A stretch of DNA of 64,000 nt from an uncultured Alphaproteobacteria bacterium (GTDB lineage Bacteria > Pseudomonadota > Alphaproteobacteria > Rhizobiales > Ancalomicrobiaceae): positions 11,708 through 75,707 of the forward strand of contig CALBKH010000036.1 in the NCBI GenBank assembly GCA_937892955.1, in the 5' to 3' direction. A program made the translations under genes and the position numbers. The notes below the pieces were generated by a model. The model saw only the letters and a program-made list of their open reading frames with translations. It searched no databases and had not been told where the DNA came from. Position 1 is the first letter of the stretch. Each line of letters opens with the position of its first letter. Shown piece by piece: positions 1-8,640 of this stretch.

Positions 1-2352
1 GTCGATGCCGTAGTGGCGATGCAGGTCGGCGAGCGTGCCGGTCTGGCCGAAGCGCTCCACCCCGAGCGCCCGCGTGCGATGGCCACCGACCGCGCCGAGC
101 CAACCGAGCGTCGCCGGATGGCCGTCGACGACGGTGACGAGGGCGCAATGGTCGGGCACGCCGGCGAGCAGCCGCTCGACGTACGACACCGCTCGACCGT
201 GGCCGGCCTCGCGGGCGCCCTGCGCCGCCGTCCAGCCGGCGTGCAACCGATCGGCGGAGGTGACGGCGAGCAGGCCGACGTCGCGCCGGCTCTCGCCGAG
301 GAGCCCGACGGCATGGATCGCCTCGGGTGCCATGGCGCCGGTGTAGACCACCACGACCTCGGCATTGGGGCCGGGCCGCCGCATCCAATAGGCGCCGGCG
401 ACGATGTCGTCGCGCAAGTCGGCGGTCATCGGCCGCGCGGGCTGTTCGATCGTCCGCGACGACAGACGGAGATAGACCGAGCCGCCGCGCTCGACCGGCG
501 GCCAGACGGTGTCGTCCGCCGCCTTGCCGTCGCGCTGCATGTGCTCGAAAGCCCAGCGCATCACCACCGCGAGTTCGTCGGCGAAGGCCGGCTCGAAATA
601 GGCGAGCCCGTCCTGCGCCATGCCGACCAGCGGCGTACCGATCGACTGATGCGCCCCGCCTTCCGGCGCCAGCGTCACCCCCGACGGCGTCGCCACCAGG
701 AGGAAGCGGGCGTCCTGATAGCAGGCGTAGTTGAGGGCGTCGGCGCCGCGATAGATGAAGGGATCGTAGAGGGTGCCGATCGGCAGCAGCCGTTCGCCGA
801 ACAGCGCATGCGACAGGCCCATCGCCGACAGCATGGTGAAGAGGTTCGACTCGGCGATGCCGAGTTCGAAGTGCTGGCCTCGCGGCGAGAATTCCCAAGT
901 GTAGGTCGACGGAATGCGCTCGCGCTTGAAAAGGTCGGCGACCGCCTCCTCGGCGAAGAGGCCGCGGCGGTTGACCCAGGCGCCGAGGTTGGTCGAGACG
1001 GTGACGTCCGGCGAGGTGGTGACGATGCGCTGCGCCAGCGGCGTCTCGCCACGGCCGAGTTCGTTGAGGATCAGGCCGAAGCCGGCCTGGGTCGACAACG
1101 TCTTCTGGCTCGGCGCCGGCAGGGTCTCGGGAACCGGAACGGCTGCCGCCTTCGCCACCTTGCGGCGACCGGCGAAGGGAACGCGGGCGAGAAACGCCGC
1201 GAGTTCGTCCTCGCTCGGCGCCAGACCCTCGAAGCGGTCCCACTCGTGACCCGGACGGATGCGATGAGCGGCGCGCAGCGTCTCCATCTGCTCCGGCATC
1301 AAGAGGCCCGAGTGGTTGTCCTTGTGGCCGGCGAGGGGAAGACCGAAGCCCTTGATCGTGTAGGCGATGAAGCACACCGGGCGATCATGGGTCGCGGCGG
1401 CGGCGAAGGCGTCGCGCAGCGACGGCAGATCGTGGCCGCCGAGATTGCACATCAGCCGGGCGAGTTCGGCGTCGTCGCGGGCGTCGACGAGCCGGCGGGT
1501 GTCGGGAAGATGGCCGAGATCCTCCTCGAGCCGCCGCCGCCAGGCCGCGCCGCCCTGGAAGGTGAGCGCCGAATAGAGCTGGTTGGGGCAGGCGTCGATC
1601 CACTCGCGCAAGGCGTCGCCGCCCGGTTCGGCGAAGGCCGCCTTCATCAGCTCGCCGTGCTTGAGGATGACGACATCCCAGCCGAAGGTGCGGAAGATGC
1701 CCTCGAGCCGCTCCCACAGGCCCTCGCGGATCACCGCATCGAGGCTCTGGCGGTTGTAGTCGACCACCCACCAAGTGTTGCGCAACCCGTTCTTCCAGCC
1801 CTCGACCAGGGCCTCGAAGATGTTGCCCTCGTCCATCTCGGCATCGCCGACGAGGGCGATCATCCGCCCCTCCGGCCGCTTCTTCGCCCAGTCCTTGGCG
1901 CCGAGATAGTCCTGCACCAGCGAGGCGAACAGCGTCTGCGCCACGCCGAGGCCGACCGAGCCGGTGGAGAAGTCGACGTCGTCGACGTCCTTGGTGCGCG
2001 ACGGATAGGACTGCGCCCCGCCGAAGCCGCGGAAGCGCTCGAGCTTGTCTCGCGTCTGGCGGCCGAAGAGATACTGGATGGCGTGGAACACCGGCCCGGC
2101 GTGCGGCTTGACCGCCACCCGGTCCTCGGGCCGCAGCGCCGAGAAATAGAGCGCCGTCATGATCGTGGCGATCGAGGCGCAGGACGCCTGATGGCCGCCG
2201 ACCTTGAGCCCGTCGGTGTTGGGGCGCAGATGGTTGGCGTTGTGGATCGTCCACGACGCCAGCCACAGCACCTTGCGTTCGAGCGCGGCGAGGAAGCGGA
2301 GGTCGTCCGCCTCGACCGCTGCGGAAGTGTCGCTCGCCGTCCGTCGTGCCAT
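1..2352 (-). CDS. Homodimeric pyruvate dehydrogenase E1-like / transketolase-family protein (3' end beyond window)
   Basis: 784 codons are visible from the ATG at 2352 and the frame is still open at base 1, so the C-terminus is missing. The N-terminal part has the thiamine-diphosphate fold with a GDAEMDEGN motif near residue 166 (the GDG-type cofactor/metal motif), preceded by a GGHQASCASIATI segment like that of AceE. The pyrimidine-binding and transketolase C-terminal parts follow. Length and order fit the homodimeric AceE-type 2-oxoacid dehydrogenase E1 family, which decarboxylates pyruvate or a related 2-oxoacid with ThDP. No E2 or E3 gene is in view, so the substrate is uncertain. It is divergent from an Lrp/AsnC gene (139-bp gap), which probably regulates it. 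Family call is firm, exact substrate is not. Confidence 0.8.
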   Translation of the reverse strand, partial: MARRTASDTSAAVEADDLRFLAALERKVLWLASWTIHNANHLRPNTDGLKVGGHQASCASIATIMTALYFSALRPEDRVAVKPHAGPVFHAIQYLFGRQTRDKLERFRGFGGAQSYPSRTKDVDDVDFSTGSVGLGVAQTLFASLVQDYLGAKDWAKKRPEGRMIALVGDAEMDEGNIFEALVEGWKNGLRNTWWVVDYNRQSLDAVIREGLWERLEGIFRTFGWDVVILKHGELMKAAFAEPGGDALREWIDACPNQLYSALTFQGGAAWRRRLEEDLGHLPDTRRLVDARDDAELARLMCNLGGHDLPSLRDAFAAAATHDRPVCFIAYTIKGFGLPLAGHKDNHSGLLMPEQMETLRAAHRIRPGHEWDRFEGLAPSEDELAAFLARVPFAGRRKVAKAAAVPVPETLPAPSQKTLSTQAGFGLILNELGRGETPLAQRIVTTSPDVTVSTNLGAWVNRRGLFAEEAVADLFKRERIPSTYTWEFSPRGQHFELGIAESNLFTMLSAMGLSHALFGERLLPIGTLYDPFIYRGADALNYACYQDARFLLVATPSGVTLAPEGGAHQSIGTPLVGMAQDGLAYFEPAFADELAVVMRWAFEHMQRDGKAADDTVWPPVERGGSVYLRLSSRTIEQPARPMTADLRDDIVAGAYWMRRPGPNAEVVVVYTGAMAPEAIHAVGLLGESRRDVGLLAVTSADRLHAGWTAAQGAREAGHGRAVSYVERLLAGVPDHCALVTVVDGHPATLGWLGAVGGHRTRALGVERFGQTGTLADLHRHYGID

Positions 2353-2491
2353 CGTCCCCACCCTGCCCGCCGTTCTCGGAACCTCTGCGACAGAGGCTAA
2401 CTGGAAGCCGTCGGCAGGTGCTTGCAAAGTCAGTCCACTGATGGTCCAATTTCGGCAGACTATGCCAATTATCGTCTGGAGAGGACAGAAG

Positions 2492-2962
2492 ATGCCGAAG
2501 TTGCGCCTGGATCGGATCGACCGGAACATTCTGGCGCAGCTCCAGCAGGATGGTCGAATGACCAATCACGACCTCGCCGACAAGGTCGGGCTGTCGCCCT
2601 CGCCCTGTCTCAGGCGGGTGCGGGCGTTGGAGGAGGCCGGCGTCATCCGCAACTACGTGGCGCTGGTCGACCCGGTCGCCGTCGACCTCTCGGTCAGCGT
2701 CTTCGTCAACGTCACGCTCGAGCGTCAGGTCGAGGACCGCCTCGACGTGTTCGAAGCGACCGTGCGGCAATGGCCGGAGGTGCTCGAGTGCTATCTCATG
2801 ACCGGGGAGTCGGATTACCTGTTGCGCGTCGTCGTGCCCGATCTGGCGTCCTACGAGCGCTTCCTCAAGCAGTATCTGACCCGCGTCCCCGGCGTCGCCA
2901 GCATCAAGTCGAGTTTCGCCCTGAAGCAGGTGCGCTACCAGACGGCGCTGCCGCTCGGCTGA
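2492..2962 (+). CDS. Lrp/AsnC family transcriptional regulator
   Basis: 156 aa, the usual length for Lrp/AsnC proteins. Residues 1-60 form the AsnC-type helix-turn-helix, beginning LDRIDRNILAQLQQDGR and including the recognition helix around SPSPCLRRVRALEEAG. Residues 65-150 form the alpha/beta RAM (AsnC ligand-binding) domain with the G-x-x-D/S-Y motif seen here as GESDYLLRV. The ATG at 2492 is chosen because GGAGAGG lies seven bases upstream; in-frame ATGs at 2441 and 2462 have weaker Shine-Dalgarno sites. Divergent orientation suggests control of the neighbouring E1-like gene, probably in response to an amino acid or 2-oxoacid (inference). Confidence 0.88.
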   Translation: MPKLRLDRIDRNILAQLQQDGRMTNHDLADKVGLSPSPCLRRVRALEEAGVIRNYVALVDPVAVDLSVSVFVNVTLERQVEDRLDVFEATVRQWPEVLECYLMTGESDYLLRVVVPDLASYERFLKQYLTRVPGVASIKSSFALKQVRYQTALPLG

Positions 2963-2976
2963 AGCACGGCGAGCGA

Positions 2977-2999
2977 GGCGCGGCCGGGTCGGCCGCGCC
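2977..2999. terminator. Strong hairpin between convergent genes
   Basis: A perfect 10-bp stem (GGCGCGGCCG / CGGCCGCGCC) with a 3-nt loop fills the 39-bp gap between the convergent lrp-type and usp genes. There is no T tract, so it may act as a bidirectional terminator or transcript-end protector. Structure seen, function inferred. Confidence 0.5.
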
Positions 3000-3001
3000 G
3001 G

Positions 3002-3781
3002 TCAGCCGGCCATCAGCACCGGCAGCGTCATGTGATCGAGGACGTAGCGCGTGCCGGCGCCGCGGAAGAAGTGGAGATGCTGCGGACCGGGATGGGCGCC
3101 CATCACCAGGAGGTCGGCGCCTTGGTCGAAGGCCCGCGACAGCAACAGGTCCATCACCCCGATGTCCTCGCGCGGCAACACCTCGCAGCTCGCCGCGACG
3201 CCGTGGGCGGCGAGATGGTCGAGCAGATCCGCCGACGCGATCGCCGGCTCGGAACCGGCGCTCGGAACCGGATCGCCGACGGTGACGACTTCGACCGCGC
3301 CGGCGCCGACGATCATCGGCATCGCCGCGTGCAGCGCCCGCGCCGCTTCGCGGCTGCCGTCCCAGGCGATCACCACCGACGAGCCGACCATCGGATAGGC
3401 GCCGACCGACGGCAACACCAGCGTCGGCCGGCCGGAGCGTTGGATCACCTGGGCGATCAGGTCCTCTCGGGCGCTCTTGCCGGCATGATGCTGCCCGAGC
3501 ACGATCAGGTCGGCGAGGCGGCCGTGGACGGCGATGTCGATGGCGTAGCGACCGCTCTCCGGCCGATCGTGCCGCCGCCAGCTCATCGTCGCCGAGCTCC
3601 CCGCCGTCGCTTCGGCGAACTGCGCCGCCGAGGCCTCGGCGTCGTCGCGGTCGTGGTGCGGCGAGGCGACGTAGAGCCCGGTCAGCCGGCCTGCGAAGCG
3701 TTCGGCGATGCCGCGCGCCGCGGCGATGCGCAGCGGGTCGCGGTCGCCGCCGTCGAGATGGACTAGGATGTCCTTGTACAT
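3002..3781 (-). CDS. Universal stress protein (tandem Usp domains)
   Basis: 259 aa, the size of a two-domain cytosolic UspA-type protein. The first domain begins YKDILVHLDGG and ends ADLIVLGQHH...RPTLVLPSVG (to about residue 128). The second begins SVVIAWDGSREAARAL and ends with ADLLVMGAHPG...LPVLMAG. The nucleotide-binding G-x2-G-x9-G-S/T motif is degenerate in the second half (GAHPGPQHLHFFRGAGT), so ATP binding is uncertain. GAGGAGG precedes the ATG. It is the last gene of the leftward hydroxylase/gtdA/liv operon, 100 bp after livM and separated from it by a 20-bp palindrome. A role in stress adaptation during growth on aromatics is inference. Confidence 0.85.
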   Translation of the reverse strand: MYKDILVHLDGGDRDPLRIAAARGIAERFAGRLTGLYVASPHHDRDDAEASAAQFAEATAGSSATMSWRRHDRPESGRYAIDIAVHGRLADLIVLGQHHAGKSAREDLIAQVIQRSGRPTLVLPSVGAYPMVGSSVVIAWDGSREAARALHAAMPMIVGAGAVEVVTVGDPVPSAGSEPAIASADLLDHLAAHGVAASCEVLPREDIGVMDLLLSRAFDQGADLLVMGAHPGPQHLHFFRGAGTRYVLDHMTLPVLMAG

Positions 3782-3855
3782 GAGGTCGCCTCCTCGGCGG
3801 CGCGGATCGGCATCGTGGCCGACGGTCTGGGGACGACGCGGACGGTGACGGGATT

Positions 3856-3875
3856 CGTCGCGCCGCGGCGCGACG
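3856..3875. repeat. 20-bp perfect palindrome after livM
   Basis: CGTCGCGCCGCGGCGCGACG is a perfect palindrome six bases beyond the livM stop codon and ahead of the usp gene. It could form a hairpin in the leftward transcript and attenuate or process it between livM and usp. No T run follows. Seen directly; role inferred. Confidence 0.45.
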
Positions 3876-3881
3876 GCGGGA

Positions 3882-4856
3882 TCAGACGATGATCCCGCGC
3901 CGCTTCATGAAGGGAGACGCCATGCCGACCAGCCCCTCGCGGAACGCCAGCACGCAGACAACGAAGATTCCGCCCTGGATGATCGTCACCCACGATCCGG
4001 CCCCGGCGAAATAGTTCTGGATCGTCACCACGACGAAGGCGCCGACGGTCGGCCCGAACAGCGTGCCGACGCCGCCGAGCAGCGTCATCAGCACCACTTC
4101 GCCGGAGGTGTGCCAGTCGACGTCGGTGAGCGAGGCGAGCTGGAAGACGATGCTCTTCAGCGATCCGGCGAGACCGGCGACCGCCGCCGACAGCACGAAG
4201 GCGATCAGCTTGTAGCGTTCGACGCGATAGCCGAGCGAGACGGCGCGCGGTTCGTTGTCGCGGATCGCCCGCAGCACCTGCCCGAAGGGCGAATGCACGA
4301 TGCGATGCAGCAGGAACAGGCCGAGGCCGAAGACCGCCAGCACGAACCAGTACATCGGCATCATCTTCGAGAGATCGATCAGCCCGAAGAGATGGCCGCG
4401 TGGCACCGCTTGGATGCCGTCCTCGCCGCGGGTGAAGGGAACCTGCACGGCGAGGAAGAAGAAGAACTGCGCCAACGCCAGAGTGATCATGGCGAAGTAG
4501 ATGCCCTGCCGGCGGATCGCCAGCCAGCCGGTCACCAGCCCCATCCCCGCGGCCACCGCGGTGCCGGCGAGGATGGCGAGTTCCGGCGTCGCGCCCCAGA
4601 CCTTGAGGGCATGCGCGGTGACGTAGGACGACCAGCCGAAGAACATGGCGTGGCCGAAGGACAGCAGGCCGGCGAAGCCGAGCAGCAGATTGAACGACGA
4701 GGCGAAGAGCGCGAAGCACAAGCCCTTCATCAGGAACACCGGGTAGACCGCGAAGGGCGCCGCCGCCGCAAGCATCGCCACCACCAGGGCGAACCATCGC
4801 TGGCGTCGGACGCAGACTTCGGGCGACGGAGTGAGAGCGGTCGAAGAGGACGTCAT
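3882..4856 (-). CDS. livM: Branched-chain amino acid-type ABC transporter permease (LivM)
   Basis: 324 aa inner-membrane permease, the normal LivM size. Hydrophobic segments run through most of the protein, with the LivM-typical stretches FNLLLGFAGLLSFGHAMFFG near residues 55-75 and the cytoplasmic EAA-like loop around SPFGQVLRAIRDNEPRAVSLGY. The C-terminal LLGGVGTLFGPTVGA segment is also characteristic. The gene lies five bases after livH in the leftward operon. Because the operon begins with a hydroxybenzoate hydroxylase and gentisate dioxygenase, the likely cargo is an aromatic acid rather than leucine (inference; Liv-type porters for aromatic acids are known). No substrate-binding protein gene belongs to this operon in the window. 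Confidence 0.9.
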   Translation of the reverse strand: MTSSSTALTPSPEVCVRRQRWFALVVAMLAAAAPFAVYPVFLMKGLCFALFASSFNLLLGFAGLLSFGHAMFFGWSSYVTAHALKVWGATPELAILAGTAVAAGMGLVTGWLAIRRQGIYFAMITLALAQFFFFLAVQVPFTRGEDGIQAVPRGHLFGLIDLSKMMPMYWFVLAVFGLGLFLLHRIVHSPFGQVLRAIRDNEPRAVSLGYRVERYKLIAFVLSAAVAGLAGSLKSIVFQLASLTDVDWHTSGEVVLMTLLGGVGTLFGPTVGAFVVVTIQNYFAGAGSWVTIIQGGIFVVCVLAFREGLVGMASPFMKRRGIIV

Positions 4857-4861
4857 CGGGT

Positions 4862-5749
4862 TCACGCTCCCTTGCCGAACAGGCCGGCCGGACGGATCAA
4901 CAGAACGACGATCATGGCGACGAAGACGACGGTGGAGGCGGCTTCCGGATAGACCACCTTGGTCAGGCCCTCGACGAGCCCGAGCAGATAGCCGGTGACG
5001 ATCGACCCGAGGATCGAGCCCATGCCGCCGATCACCACCACCGCGAAGACGACGATGATCAGGTTCGATCCCATCATCGGATTGACCGAGAACACCGGCG
5101 CCGCCATCACCCCGGCGATCGCCGCGAGCGCGACGCCGAAGCCGTAGGTCAGGGTGATCATCCGCGGCACGTCGACGCCGAAGGCGCGCACCAGGATCGG
5201 GTTCTCGGTGCCGGCGCGCAGATACATGCCGAGCCGGGTCTTCTCGATGACGAACCAGGTGCCGAGACACAGCACCATCGAGGCGACGACCACCCAACCG
5301 CGGTAGATCGGCAGATACATGAAGCCGAGGTTCCAGCCGCCGGCGAGTTCCTTCGGCACCGCATAGGGCATGCCCGAGATGCCGTAGAGCTGGCGAAACA
5401 CCCCTTCGATGATCAGGGTCAGTCCGAAGGTGAGCAGCATGCCGTAGAGGTGGTCGAGCTTGTAGAGCCGCCTGAGCAGCGTCCGTTCGATCGCCATGCC
5501 GAAGAGCGCCACCACCACCGGCGCGGTGACCAGCGACACCCAATAACCGAGGCCGAGGTAGTTGAACCCGAGCCAGGCGACGAAGGCGCCCATCATGTAC
5601 TGGGCGCCGTGGGTGAAATTGATGATGTTGAGCAGACCGAAGATCAGCGCCAGGCCGAGGCTGAGCATGGCGTAGAAGGCGCCGTTGATCAGCCCGAGCA
5701 GCAACTGGCCGAAGAGCACGCCGGTCGGGATGTCGAAGATCGAGGTCAT
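4862..5749 (-). CDS. livH: Branched-chain amino acid-type ABC transporter permease (LivH)
   Basis: 295 aa inner-membrane permease. LivH hallmarks are ALIFGLLNIINFTHGAQYMMGAF near residues 35-57, the IEKTRLGMYLRAGTENPILVRAFGV loop, and FAVVVIGGMGSILGSIVTG toward the C-terminus. The ATG at 5749 is preceded by GGAGGTGCGGGC, an excellent ribosome-binding site, and is preferred over the in-frame start at 5803. It pairs with LivM in the channel, with LivG and LivF as ATPases. It follows livF by 69 bp in the leftward operon. Confidence 0.9.
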   Translation of the reverse strand: MTSIFDIPTGVLFGQLLLGLINGAFYAMLSLGLALIFGLLNIINFTHGAQYMMGAFVAWLGFNYLGLGYWVSLVTAPVVVALFGMAIERTLLRRLYKLDHLYGMLLTFGLTLIIEGVFRQLYGISGMPYAVPKELAGGWNLGFMYLPIYRGWVVVASMVLCLGTWFVIEKTRLGMYLRAGTENPILVRAFGVDVPRMITLTYGFGVALAAIAGVMAAPVFSVNPMMGSNLIIVVFAVVVIGGMGSILGSIVTGYLLGLVEGLTKVVYPEAASTVVFVAMIVVLLIRPAGLFGKGA

Positions 5750-5818
5750 GCCCGCACCTCCCTCCCCGTCGCCCGTCGCCGGCCGCCGCAGGTCGCTCCC
5801 CATCCGAAGTGGTCGCCA

Positions 5819-6532
5819 TCACACACCGAGAAGCTCCTTCAGCTTGTCGATCTTTCCGGCGACCTCGCCGCTCGGGATCATGTCGACGATCCGCCCGTGT
5901 TCGACCACGTAGTGGCGGTCGGCGACCGCGGCGGCGAAATGGAAGTTCTGCTCCACCAGCAGAATGGTGAAGCCGCGATCCCTGAGGCGGCGGATGATCT
6001 CGCCGATGTGCTGGACGATCACCGGCGCGAGACCCTCGGTCGGCTCGTCGAGCAGCAGCAGCTCCGCCCCGGTCCGCAGGATGCGGCCGATCGCCAGCAT
6101 CTGCTGTTCGCCGCCCGAGAGCTTGGTGCCCTGGCTGTGTTCGCGTTCCTTGAGATGCGGAAAAAGCGCGAAGACCTCGTCGAGCGTGAGCCCGCCCGGC
6201 TTCACCACCGGCGGCATCTCCAAATTCTCGCGCACGTCGAGCGATGCGAAGATGCCGCGCTCCTCCGGGCAGTAGCCGATGCCGAGCCGGGCGATGCGGT
6301 CGGAGGGACGGTCGATGGTCTCCGTGCCGGCGAAGCGGATCGAACCGCGGCGTTTCTCGACGATGCCCATGATCGATCGCATCGTGGTGGTCTTGCCGAC
6401 GCCGTTGCGGCCGAGGAGCGTCACCACCTCGCCGCGGCGCACCTCGAAGTTCATGCCGTGGAGAACGTGCGACTCGCCGTACCAGGCGTGGAGATCGCGG
6501 ACGTCGAGCAGCACCGGCGCCGTTTCAGCCAT
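5819..6532 (-). CDS. livF: ABC transporter ATP-binding protein (LivF)
   Basis: 237 aa ATPase. Walker A is GRNGVGKTT near residues 40-48, the ABC signature is LSGGEQQ, Walker B is LLLLDEPTEGLAP, and the switch histidine is replaced by Gln in LLVEQNFHFA, as is usual in LivF (the VEQN motif). The ATG at 6532 lies inside the end of livG (8-bp overlap), implying translational coupling. With LivG it powers the LivHM channel. An upstream in-frame start at 6616 would run deep into livG and is rejected. Confidence 0.92.
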   Translation of the reverse strand: MAETAPVLLDVRDLHAWYGESHVLHGMNFEVRRGEVVTLLGRNGVGKTTTMRSIMGIVEKRRGSIRFAGTETIDRPSDRIARLGIGYCPEERGIFASLDVRENLEMPPVVKPGGLTLDEVFALFPHLKEREHSQGTKLSGGEQQMLAIGRILRTGAELLLLDEPTEGLAPVIVQHIGEIIRRLRDRGFTILLVEQNFHFAAAVADRHYVVEHGRIVDMIPSGEVAGKIDKLKELLGV

Positions 6533-7289
6533 GACCGACCGCTCCGTGACCCATGTAGGCCTCGACCACTTCCGGATTGCGGCAGATCTCGTCGTAGCTG
6601 CCCTCGGCCAGCACACGGCCGAGCTTGAGCACGGTGATCCGATCGGAGAGGTCGGCGACCACCGACAGATTGTGTTCGACCATCAGGATGGTGCGACCGG
6701 CGGCGACCTTGCGGATCAGATCGGCGGTCCGTGCCACGTCCTCGCTGCCCATCCCCGCCATCGGCTCGTCGAGCAGCAGCATCTCGGGATCGAGAGCCAG
6801 GGTGGTGGCGATCTCCAGGGCGCGCTTGCGGCCGTAGGAGAGTTCGGCCGCCGCCGTGTCGCGATGGTCGGCGATGCCGACCGCCTCGAGCAGCTCGAGC
6901 GCCCGGCCGTCGAGGCGGCGCAGCAGCCGATCGGTCCGCCAGAACCGCATGGTGCCACCCTCGCGGCGCTGCAGGGCGACGCGGACGTTCTCGAGCGCGG
7001 TGAGGCGGCCGAAGACGGCGGAGATCTGGAAGCTGCGCACCATGCCCATGCCGGCGACGGTGGAGGCTTCGGTGCGGGTGATGTCGCGGCCGTTGAACAG
7101 GATCCGCCCCTGCGACGGCTCCAGGAAGCGGGTGATGAGATTGAAGCAGGTGGTCTTGCCCGCCCCGTTCGGACCGATCAGGGCATGGATGGTGTGGCGC
7201 CGCACCTTGAGATCGACGTTGGAAACGGCGACGAAGCCGCGGAACTGCTTGGTCAGTCCCCGCGTCTCGATGATGAATTCGCCGCCCAT
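6525..7289 (-). CDS. livG: ABC transporter ATP-binding protein (LivG)
   Basis: 254 aa ATPase. Walker A is GPNGAGKTT near residues 39-47, the Q-loop region RSFQIS is LivG-like, the signature is the divergent LSYGRKRALEIA, Walker B is LLLDEPMAGM, and the switch region is MVEHN. The C-terminal extension ending near EAYMGHG is typical of LivG. GGGGGAGG precedes the ATG. It lies 148 bp after gtdA, with a 10-bp-stem hairpin in that gap, and overlaps livF by 8 bp. Confidence 0.92.
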   Translation of the reverse strand: MGGEFIIETRGLTKQFRGFVAVSNVDLKVRRHTIHALIGPNGAGKTTCFNLITRFLEPSQGRILFNGRDITRTEASTVAGMGMVRSFQISAVFGRLTALENVRVALQRREGGTMRFWRTDRLLRRLDGRALELLEAVGIADHRDTAAAELSYGRKRALEIATTLALDPEMLLLDEPMAGMGSEDVARTADLIRKVAAGRTILMVEHNLSVVADLSDRITVLKLGRVLAEGSYDEICRNPEVVEAYMGHGAVGHG

Positions 7290-7374
7290 GACGCCTCCCC
7301 CGCGACGTGCTCGTTCGGCGCATTAGACGGAGGGCGGGACGGAATGTATGCCCCCGGAAGCGGGGACAGACGAC

Positions 7375-7403
7375 GAACCGCCCGACACGGCGCCGGGCGG
7401 TTC
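7375..7403. repeat. Hairpin between gtdA and livG
   Basis: A perfect 10-bp inverted repeat (GAACCGCCCG / CGGGCGGTTC) with a 9-nt loop lies between the gtdA stop and livG start. There is no T tract downstream in the leftward transcript. It may stabilise the upstream enzyme message or reduce read-through into the transporter genes (inference). Confidence 0.45.
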
Positions 7404-7437
7404 GAAAGGCCTATGGTGACGACGGGCGAGCTGCGGA

Positions 7438-8478
7438 TCACCGCGTCTCGTAGAAGCCGAGCTTCTTCTGCATCGGCGCGTCGTCGACGACGAAGAGATG
7501 CGCCGGGGTCGTGGCCGAGGCGTTCTCGATGCGCACCTCGGCATGGGTCGGGATCGCGATGGTGTCGAAGCGCTCGAAGCGTAGGCTCGTCCCGTCGATC
7601 TCGATCGTCCCGGCGCCGTCGACGACGTGGACCACCGAAGAGGCGGAGTGACGGGCCGGCCGCGTCGTCTCGCCGGGGCGCAGATGGACGGCCGAGAAGC
7701 CGAGGATCGGCATGCACTCGGCGCCGGTCTCGGGATTGATGTAGGCGAGGCGCACGATCTCACCGCGCGGCGTCACCGAGGCGAGGTCGGCGAGCGCCGC
7801 CTTCACCTCGCGCCAGGGGAAACGGATCAACGGATAGTCGGCACGCGGCCGGTTCACCGCGGCCCAGGGCACGAGACCGGCGCGGCGATACTTCGTCTGC
7901 GAGGCGTCGGCCTCGTTGCGGGCGACCTGCGGCGGTCCTTCGGTGCCGTAGGAGGCCTCGAGCGCGAAGACCGTCGGCAGATCGAGGGCGTCCATCCAGA
8001 TCACCGGCCCGGACCCCGAGTGGCCGTGCTCGTGCCACAGGCCGGAGGGCGTGAGGATCAGATCGCCCGGCTCCATCGGGCACTTCTCGCCCTCGACGAT
8101 GGTGTAGCCGCCCTCGCCCTCGACGACGAAGCGCACCGCCGAAGGGCTGTGCTTGTGGTTGGGGGCGGTCTCGCCCGGCAGGATCAGTTGCATGCCGATG
8201 TAGATCGACGGCGTCGCCTGCATGTTCTCGAGCCCGAGTCCGGGGTTGGAGAGCACCAGGACGCGGCGCTCCGCCTTCTCGATCGGCGTGAGGCGGCCGG
8301 CTTCCAGCAGCTGCGGCCGGATGTCGGCGTAGCGCCAGAGCGTCGGCCGGGTGCGGCGCGACGGCATGCCGAAGGGCAGCGCGGCGCGCAGCGACGGCCA
8401 CAGCGGCACGAGATTGCGCGCCGTCAGCGCGTCACGGTAGTCGCGGGGAAGATCGTCCAGGGTTCCGAGTTCCGACAT
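7438..8478 (-). CDS. gtdA: Gentisate 1,2-dioxygenase
   Basis: 346 aa, the normal size for bicupin gentisate dioxygenases, which open 2,5-dihydroxybenzoate to maleylpyruvate with Fe(II) and O2 in the cytoplasm. The N-terminal cupin carries APNHKHSPSAVRFVVEG with His108 and His110 and a third ligand at His149 (LWHEHGH); the spacing matches the three iron-ligand histidines of characterised enzymes. A second, non-metal cupin occupies about residues 250-340. GGAGACAGGCC precedes the ATG. It follows the hydroxylase gene by 162 bp in the leftward operon and should use the gentisate that enzyme makes. A second, more divergent cupin dioxygenase sits at 24.2 kb. Confidence 0.92.
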   Translation of the reverse strand: MSELGTLDDLPRDYRDALTARNLVPLWPSLRAALPFGMPSRRTRPTLWRYADIRPQLLEAGRLTPIEKAERRVLVLSNPGLGLENMQATPSIYIGMQLILPGETAPNHKHSPSAVRFVVEGEGGYTIVEGEKCPMEPGDLILTPSGLWHEHGHSGSGPVIWMDALDLPTVFALEASYGTEGPPQVARNEADASQTKYRRAGLVPWAAVNRPRADYPLIRFPWREVKAALADLASVTPRGEIVRLAYINPETGAECMPILGFSAVHLRPGETTRPARHSASSVVHVVDGAGTIEIDGTSLRFERFDTIAIPTHAEVRIENASATTPAHLFVVDDAPMQKKLGFYETR

Positions 8479-8544
8479 GGCCTGTCTCCGAGGGCGCGAG
8501 AGGCGCCTGCGCTCACCGCGTCGCGCGGCGGCTGGGAAGCGGGC

Positions 8545-8577
8545 GGGGAAGGAGCTCTCGCGGCGAGCCCCTTCCCC
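8545..8577. repeat. Hairpin between hydroxylase and gtdA
   Basis: GGGGAAGG / CCTTCCCC (8 bp) continues, after one A-C mismatch, with GCTC / GAGC around a 7-nt loop. It lies in the 162-bp gap between the hydroxylase stop and the gtdA start. It is probably an intra-operon mRNA structure; no T run follows. Confidence 0.4.
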
Positions 8578-8640
8578 GGTGGTGAGACGATCGCCGGGAC
8601 GCCGCGACGGAAACGGGCCGCTCGCGGCGTCGCGACGGTC

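Noticed and set aside
13..2400. Long rightward ORF (795 aa) opposite the E1-like gene
   Set aside because: Arg/Gly/Asp-rich translation without domains; it mirrors the real minus-strand gene and is an artefact of high GC. The same applies to the very long antisense ORFs around 7.6-10.3, 18-21 and 30-33.6 kb.
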